A stretch of DNA of 64,000 nucleotides from Fremontodendron californicum (taxonomy: Eukaryota; Streptophyta; Magnoliopsida; Malvales; Malvaceae). The position numbers were made by a program, and so were the translations under genes. A model generated the notes under the pieces. That model was not told the DNA's origin. It saw only the letters and a program-made list of their open reading frames with translations, and did not search any database. Shown piece after piece: positions 57,881 to 64,000 of this stretch; the stretch's first letter is position 1; the number at the start of each line of letters is the position of its first letter. The stretch is from positions 21,741,010-21,805,009 of the forward strand of contig JAULJL010000002.1 in assembly GCA_030761205.1 (NCBI GenBank), in the 5' to 3' direction.

Positions 57881-59506
57881 TATTGGTGTAAGCCCTGCAA
57901 GCCAATCTAGTTGGGCATGTAAGACACTATTTATATATTCATGTATTGCACATTATAGTTTATTAATTAAATTGAGGTATTTCTTTATCCATAAGTTTTG
58001 TTATAATTGTTATAAATCAGTTGTGAAGATAAAGCCCATGAAACACAATGGCATTGCAAAGGAATTGTAAGGAGTTACAATTATGAGGATCCATATGCAT
58101 CAATGTCGTGTTTCTAAAACTATTCATGGTCATTGTATTGTCAAGATAGGGCATTGATAATGCTCATAGACAGGCATATGTTAAGCCTTCATGCACTTGA
58201 TGCATGCACTAGTCTCATAGGTTGAAAGTATAGAGATACTTGGGGATAACATATGGGTGCTTGTTAGTTGAACAAGTTCACTGAACATGACCCGCTATGA
58301 GAGTTCTATTTGGTATTTCACTCAAGTTTCTATGAAAAATACTCTCATGTGTCAATAGTGTAAGTAATCCTTTGACTTTTGACACCAGGTCATCTTGTAT
58401 GTGAACTGTCATACTTAGATTTCATCATGAACGGGTCATAGTAGGGTGTTATTGGGTATGACATGAAACATACGAAGATAAATGAGTGGTCCAGAAAGGA
58501 TTCATCACCCCAAGTGATATGAGGGGACGTATCTCACATGTAATACTGAATGAGTTTATATTAAAGCTGCAGATCTAATATGGAATGGGATTAAGAGTAG
58601 ACACTGAACCATGCTCTTTCCTATCCCGGGACATTTGGTGAAGGGATCGAATTACACAGACATATTGTACACGAAAGGCTAGTCGAAGCTTGATGACTCT
58701 CTTGGCATTTGGGTGGTCATGATGCATTGCTAGATGCCGCTCATGATCTATAAATATAAATAAGAAATTCTTAATTGAATTAATTATATTTATTTCCAAC
58801 ATGTTAAGGGCCTAATTGGTCACACACAAAAGTTGATTAATGAAAGTAAAATGAGATTGGGCCAGATTAAATATTCATTAACTGTTGTGGGCTTAGTGTG
58901 AATATTTAATAATATGTATAAGGGCTTTAGTGCAGTTAGTCCAACAGTTGGCTTACACTAAACCTACTTATATATATCCTTTATGTTGTTGCCGCCTCCT
59001 AACACGCAAAAACCCTGGTAGCCGCATTCTTTCACCTCCCTATGAGAATCGACGCACAGAGAAAAAAAGAGGATGAATCCATTTTCTTCGTGCTTGCTTC
59101 TTTTCGGCTAACTACTGTAAGCGGAGGAAGGTTTCTCACAACCTAGACTACTTGCATCGTCTTGGCAAAACATAATCTCAACCTTGTGAAGGTTTTCGAG
59201 TCACCTGTGTGGATTACTGTTAGAGGTCGGACAATTGGATGACTTTGGTTTGCGACAAGCGGGATTTGTGTACAAGAACAAGAACATCAAGAATTTGTCT
59301 TGAGGTTTCGGTAATCTCCATTACATATGTATGAGATTTTGATTGTTATCTGTTCTTGACAGGATGATCGTTTTGAATTCATAGGCAGATCCATGGAGGG
59401 ATTCGGTTTCTCTTTGTTTTTTTTGTTTTATTCCGTTGCGTTGTATGTTTAACTTGTTGATTAAATTATACATAATCTCTGTTTGAGCATGAGCCGAATC
59501 CCAACA
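57881..59506 (+). mobile_element. Copia 5' LTR, about 1.63 kb
   Basis: It starts TATTGGTGTAAGCCC (expected TGTTGG) and ends gaatcccaaca, followed by a tRNA-iMet PBS. A TATA-like run lies at 58968-58977. It is homologous to the solo LTR at 60310 and to the fragments at 4636-6395. It is inserted in the minus-strand Ogre LTR; the partner LTR is outside the window. Confidence 0.85.
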
Positions 59507-59507
59507 G

Positions 59508-59519
59508 TTGTATCAGAGC
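59508..59519 (+). other. Primer binding site, initiator-Met tRNA
   Basis: ttgtatcagagc lies one base after the LTR; the usual form is TGGTATCAGAGC. Confidence 0.85.
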
Positions 59520-60309
59520 CTCGCTTATGTTATTCTTATACGATATATGCTTTGATTGTTACCTTCAACAAAACTGTTTTATTCTTTGAGTTGTTTTTAA
59601 TCCGATTGTCACTAACCGAAATTGTGAGAATTTTTACTTGTTGTGTTTCGGTGAAGGAAGCAGGTTATCATGGTGAATTCCTGTTGATGAATTGGTTTAA
59701 AATTGTTTTAAACTATTTAATGCAACTGGCGAAAGTTTGGTAGCAACTGCTACGTATTTTTTCCTGCTTTGCACAATTTTGGTGATTTGAGTCAGAAAAA
59801 CTTGTAGATTTTTCTTGACTATTTTTAGTGCATGGTTTGATGATTTTTAGGATTTAAAATTTCTTAGAATTATTCTTGGCAAGCCTAAAAATCATAAAAC
59901 TGATTTGGCATTGAAAACTTGGAAGATGTGAAAAGCGGATAGAGAGGCTGTAGGGAGAAGGGAGGCAGCAGCTATACCCTGTAGCCGCAGCCCGTACCTT
60001 CCCTTGCTAGGATTTTTTCTTCTATAAGATTTTCACAGCTTGTGGATTTTCGGCAATATTGAGTTATCAATGTTGTAGTGTCCTAGTTAAACTACAACAG
60101 TAAAATTGGTGACCATGGTAATATTGTTGAAATAATTAAATCACCATTATGAGAATTTACATGTTGTATATATTCAATTAAATTGTTTAATTGGATGATA
60201 AATTAATTAAACTAAATAATCCTAATTGGATTAGGATTTATTCAATTGAGATTAGACTAAATGATTATTATTTTCTTTGAATTAAATTATGTATCATATA
60301 TAATCATTG
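59520..60309 (+). other. Copia leader, part 1
   Basis: Non-coding leader between PBS and the solo LTR. It is AT-rich with no recognised protein and continues at 61996. Confidence 0.6.
60305..60309 (+). repeat. Target-site duplication CATTG of solo LTR
   Basis: cattg precedes TGTTGGTG at 60310 and is repeated at 61991-61995. Confidence 0.9.
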
Positions 60310-61990
60310 TGTTGGTGCAAGCCTAACAAGCCAATCTAGTTGGGCTTGTAAGACACTATTTATATATTCATGTATTGCACATTATAGTTTATTATTTATA
60401 ATTGAGGTATTTCTTTATCCATAAGTTTTGTTATAATTGTTATAAATAACTTATGAAGATAAAGCCCATGAGACACAATGGCATTGCAAAGGAATTGTAA
60501 GGAGTTACAATTATGAGGATCCTTATGCATCAATGCCGTGTTTCTAAAACTGTTCCTGGTCATCGTATTGTAAAGATAGGGCATTGACAATGCTCAAAAA
60601 CTGGCATATGTTAAGCCTTCATGCACTTGATGCATGCAACTGATCTCATAGGTTGAAAGTATAGAGATACTTGGGGATAACATATGGGTTCTTGTTAGTT
60701 GAACAAGTTCACTGAACATGACCCGCTATGAGAGTTCCATTTGCTATTTCACTCAAGTGTCTATGGAAAATACTCTCATGTGTCAATAGTGTAAGTAATC
60801 CTTTGACTTGTGACACCAGGTCAACTTGTATGTGAACTATCATACTTAGATTTCATCACGAACGGGTCCCAATCACGAGGATGCTTATGGTAGGGTGTTA
60901 TTGAGTATGACTTGAAGCATAAGAAGATGAATGAGTGTTCCAGAGAGGATTCATCACCCCAAGTGATATGAGGGGACATATCTCACATGTATCTGGCTTA
61001 TATTAACTTATGGAAGTCCTTGGCCAAGGCAATACTTAAGGAGTTAATATTAAAGCTGCAGATCTAATGTGGAAGGGGATTAAGAGTAGACACTAAACCA
61101 TGTTCTTTCCTATCCCGAGATATTTGATGAAGGGATCGAATTACATAGACATATTGTACACGAAAGGCTAGTCAAAGCTTGATGACTTTCTTGGCATATG
61201 GGTGGTCATGATGTATTGCTAGATGCCGCTCATGATCTATAAATATAAATAGGAAATTCTTAATTGAATTAATTATATTTATTGCCAACATGTTAAGGGC
61301 CTAATGGGTCACACACAAAAGGTAATTAATGAAATTAAAATGAGATTGGGCCAGATTAAATATTCATTAAGTGTTGTGGGCTTAGTGTGAATATTTAATA
61401 ATATGTATAAGGGCTTTAGGTGCAATAGTTAGCATACGCTAAACCTAGTATTATATATATATATATGCCTCTTATGTTGTTGCCGCCGCCCTAAGCAAAG
61501 AAGTTTACCTGGAATTGGTGCCTCTCACACTCCAAAATGAGATTCGACCGAATAGAAAAAGATAAGAGAGAATTCAATTCTTCTTGTTTTCTTTTGGCTA
61601 ACTAAGGCAGAGGAGGAAGGTTTCTCACAACCTAGACTATTAGCATCGTCTTGGCAAAACATAATATCAACCTTGTGAAGTTTTTCGAATCACCTGTGTA
61701 GATTACTGTTAGAGGTCGGACATTTGGACGGCTTTGGTTTTCGACAAGCGAGCTTTGTGTACAAGAACAAGAACGTCAGGAAACTATCTTGAGGTTTCGG
61801 CTGTCTCCATTATAGAGGTATGAGATTTGATTGTTATATGTTCTTGACAGGTTGATCGTTTTGAATTCATAGGCAGATCCTTGGAGGGATTTGGTTTTCT
61901 ATATGTTTTATTTTCTTTTCAGCGTTGTATGTTTAACTTGATGATTAAATTATACATTATCCCTGTTTGAGCATGAGCCGAATCCCAACA
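60310..61990 (+). mobile_element. Copia solo LTR, 1681 bp
   Basis: It begins TGTTGGTGCAAGCC and ends CCCAACA, with a perfect flanking TSD CATTG and no PBS or internal sequence. A TATA-like run lies at 61450-61466. It formed by recombination between the two LTRs of an element that had inserted in the leader of its own family. Confidence 0.9.
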
Positions 61991-61995
61991 CATTG

Positions 61996-62985
61996 AATGG
62001 TAAATAGAGATCAAAGCATGAATTATATGTTCATAAATTGTTTGGGAATGTATGGGATGATTATGGACTTAGACCCAATATGATTGTGGATGGTTAAATT
62101 ATTTTTCATTGTTTTGATTATTAAATAGGGACTGCGTGCCCTATCTTATCTCTCATTTTCTGGAGTTGTAAAATTTTTTCCTCACCTAATTCCCTTCAAA
62201 TGTAACTTAAGGTTTCTTTATTGCAAATGTAATTTGTTACATCAAAGTGTAAAATTACGATTAGCCAAGAATAATTTTTGTAACATGAAGATGGAGAAGA
62301 TAGGAGCCATGAAAATAAGGAGATTACAAGCAAGCTTTGAAGACTATGTATGTAATCACCTAGGAATTTGACCAACTAATTTCCTTTGATGGCTCAAGGA
62401 AATTAGATTAGAAAAGTCCATAATCATCCAAGTAGAAAGCATGTTATAGATATATTTTATCCGATATTATAAATACTATGAATGCCTGATATGATGAGAC
62501 TATTTAAAGAAAAATGAAATCCCTCCTTACAATATTGAGTCACATGTTTTGCATGATAAAGTTGCTTTCCATCATCATAACAAGATAACCAGAGTTCTTC
62601 CAGTAGGAGTCTTGTTGAGTCACTCAAGGTCAAACTGCTGTACGAATATGTTTGAGTTATGAAGTTGGATCATACTCAACTAATGCTATGTTGTCCGGAT
62701 GCCTTAAAACTTGACCACATAGTGTTAGATCATGGTTAGGCGAAGTACATATGATGTGCTTAGACAAAGAGTTGTCACCTAACTGATCTGGTAGTTGCAT
62801 AGAGATGCATAGATAAGCTATGTTATCTACCCAACTAGGCTTGTTGTAATTTGTTGAGTCACTCAAGATTGCAACATGTTGAATGGGATCCCAGCGCACT
62901 AGAAATACCTTGATGAGATTTTCGAATAATAGTGAGGGATTTTATCTCGAACAATTAGTGGGAGAACCAATAAGAGATTTAATAC
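61996..62985 (+). other. Copia leader, part 2
   Basis: Continues the leader after the solo LTR. The 62561-62985 stretch is the unit found as the inverted repeat at 2743-3878. It has no coding sequence; the gag expected before the protease is not recognisable. Confidence 0.6.
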
Positions 62986-62991
62986 CTCATC

Positions 62992-64000
62992 TTGAATTGG
63001 TATAAATGCATGAATATAACTGATATATACTTTTTCCATATTAGGTTGTTGAAAATGGTTAATACTTTAACTGCACTGTGCGGCATTATGAATGCCATTA
63101 GTCCCAAATGTTTGGGTTGGTACATAAGATTGAGAAGCGTTCTCAATGATAGGAAGGTTTCTCACTTGACAAGTCAAGAAGAACTTATAGAAGTTTCTGG
63201 GTTGACTGTGTTTGTGATTGATCCGAATCTTTCTACTGTTAAATCTAATTCCTGGATAGTTGATTCAGGATGCGGTTCACATCTATGTAATGACATAAGG
63301 ATGTTGAAAGGAAGTAGAAAGTTGAGCAAAGATGAAGTATTTCTAAGAGTAGGCAATGGTGGAAAAGTTGCAGCATTGGCCGTTGGAACATGTACTTTAT
63401 CTTTGCCTTCTGGCATGAAATTGGAACTAAAAGATTGTTACTTTGTTCCAGTATTGTCTAGAAACATCATTTCGGTTTCATACCTCACTGTTAATGATGG
63501 TTTCGAGATAAGAATGAAGGGAATAGTTGCTCCATCATTCGTAAAGACATTCACTATGGATCCACAACATTACATAATGGATTATATGTTTTGGATCTAG
63601 AGATGCCTATGTTCAATATAAATGTCAAGAAAGTAAGACTTACATCTGGCACTATAGACTTGGTCATATCAATGAGACAAGGATTTCCAAATTGCATAAA
63701 CATGGTTATTTTGAACCCTTTGATTATGAATCATATGGGACTTGTGAATGTTGTCTCCTTGGTAAGATGACTAAGACTCCCTTTATAGGAAAAGGTGAAA
63801 GAGCTGGTGTTTTATTGGGCTTAATACATTCAGATGTATGTGGGCCACTAAACACAGCTGCCAGAAGTAATTACTCATACTTCATAACCTTTATTGATGA
63901 TCATTCAAGATTTGGTTATATGTATCTGATGAGATACAAGTCTGAAGCTTTTGAAAAGTTCAAAGAATTCAGAGCTGAAGTAGAGAAACAGACTGGAAAA
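62992..64000 (+). pseudogene. Copia pol: protease and start of integrase, runs off edge
   Basis: The first frame (62992-63600) carries the copia aspartic protease: SWIVDSGCGSHLC with DSG at residues 91-93, then GNGGKVAALAVGTC and LSRNIISVSYL. Near 63590 the frame shifts. The second frame continues to the window end with YIWHYRLGHIN, the H/H/C/C zinc finger of the integrase N-terminus (GTCECCLLGKMTK), then IHSDVCGPL (first catalytic Asp) and FITFIDDHSRF (second catalytic Asp). Copia order is gag, protease, integrase, RT, RNase H, so RT would lie beyond 64000. The gag domain is missing upstream, so this copy is defective. Confidence 0.85.

Overview
The window looks like intergenic heterochromatin from a flowering plant, probably a eudicot. 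It is AT-rich and almost entirely made of LTR retrotransposons nested in one another, with tRNA-Asp, tRNA-Arg and initiator-Met primer binding sites, LTRs up to 5.3 kb, and Ty3/gypsy (Tat/Ogre and Athila-like) and Ty1/copia protein fragments. I see no resident host gene, rRNA, tRNA or CRISPR array. The only host-like or virus-like coding sequences are passengers inside two related retroelements.

Layout. 1-2742 is the 3' end and LTR of a gypsy element. 2743-6395 is a scrambled copia element in both orientations that forms a long inverted repeat. 6396-6828 is another gypsy LTR tail, PBS and gag start. 6829-32408 is an old Tat/Ogre element on the + strand (LTR tail, tRNA-Arg PBS, ORF1, gag). Its ORF1 is split by a 20.3-kb Ogre-like element (9998-30275, TSD ACCAT) with 5.3-kb LTRs, two gag modules and no pol. 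At 32409 begins a minus-strand Ogre LTR fragment (32409-33015 plus 56220-57880). It is split by element A (33016-56214, minus strand, near-perfect TSD GACCC/GACCT). A is split by element B (36606-50173, minus strand, TSD CTCGT). From 57881 to the window end is a copia element whose leader holds a solo LTR (60310-61990, TSD CATTG) and whose pol runs off the edge.

A and B are the most interesting part. Both are non-autonomous Athila/Tat-type elements. Each carries, in sense orientation, the same intronless two-gene cassette: a 178-aa cysteine-rich basic protein resembling the nucleic-acid-binding proteins of carla- and vitiviruses, followed by a 215-aa LOG-type cytokinin riboside 5'-monophosphate phosphoribohydrolase. 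Element A also keeps gag, a zinc knuckle and an aspartic protease fused in frame to an integrase C-terminus, with RT, RNase H and the integrase core missing. B keeps only a gag fragment. B landed in the LOG tail of A. An unequal crossover between the 3' UTRs of A and B then made a third LTR and a chimeric 3' UTR whose switch point can be read at 39100-39160.

LTR comparisons by eye (about nine differences in 1493 bp for A, about five in 2060 bp for B) agree with B being younger than A. Protein and family names come from recognising motifs, not from a search.
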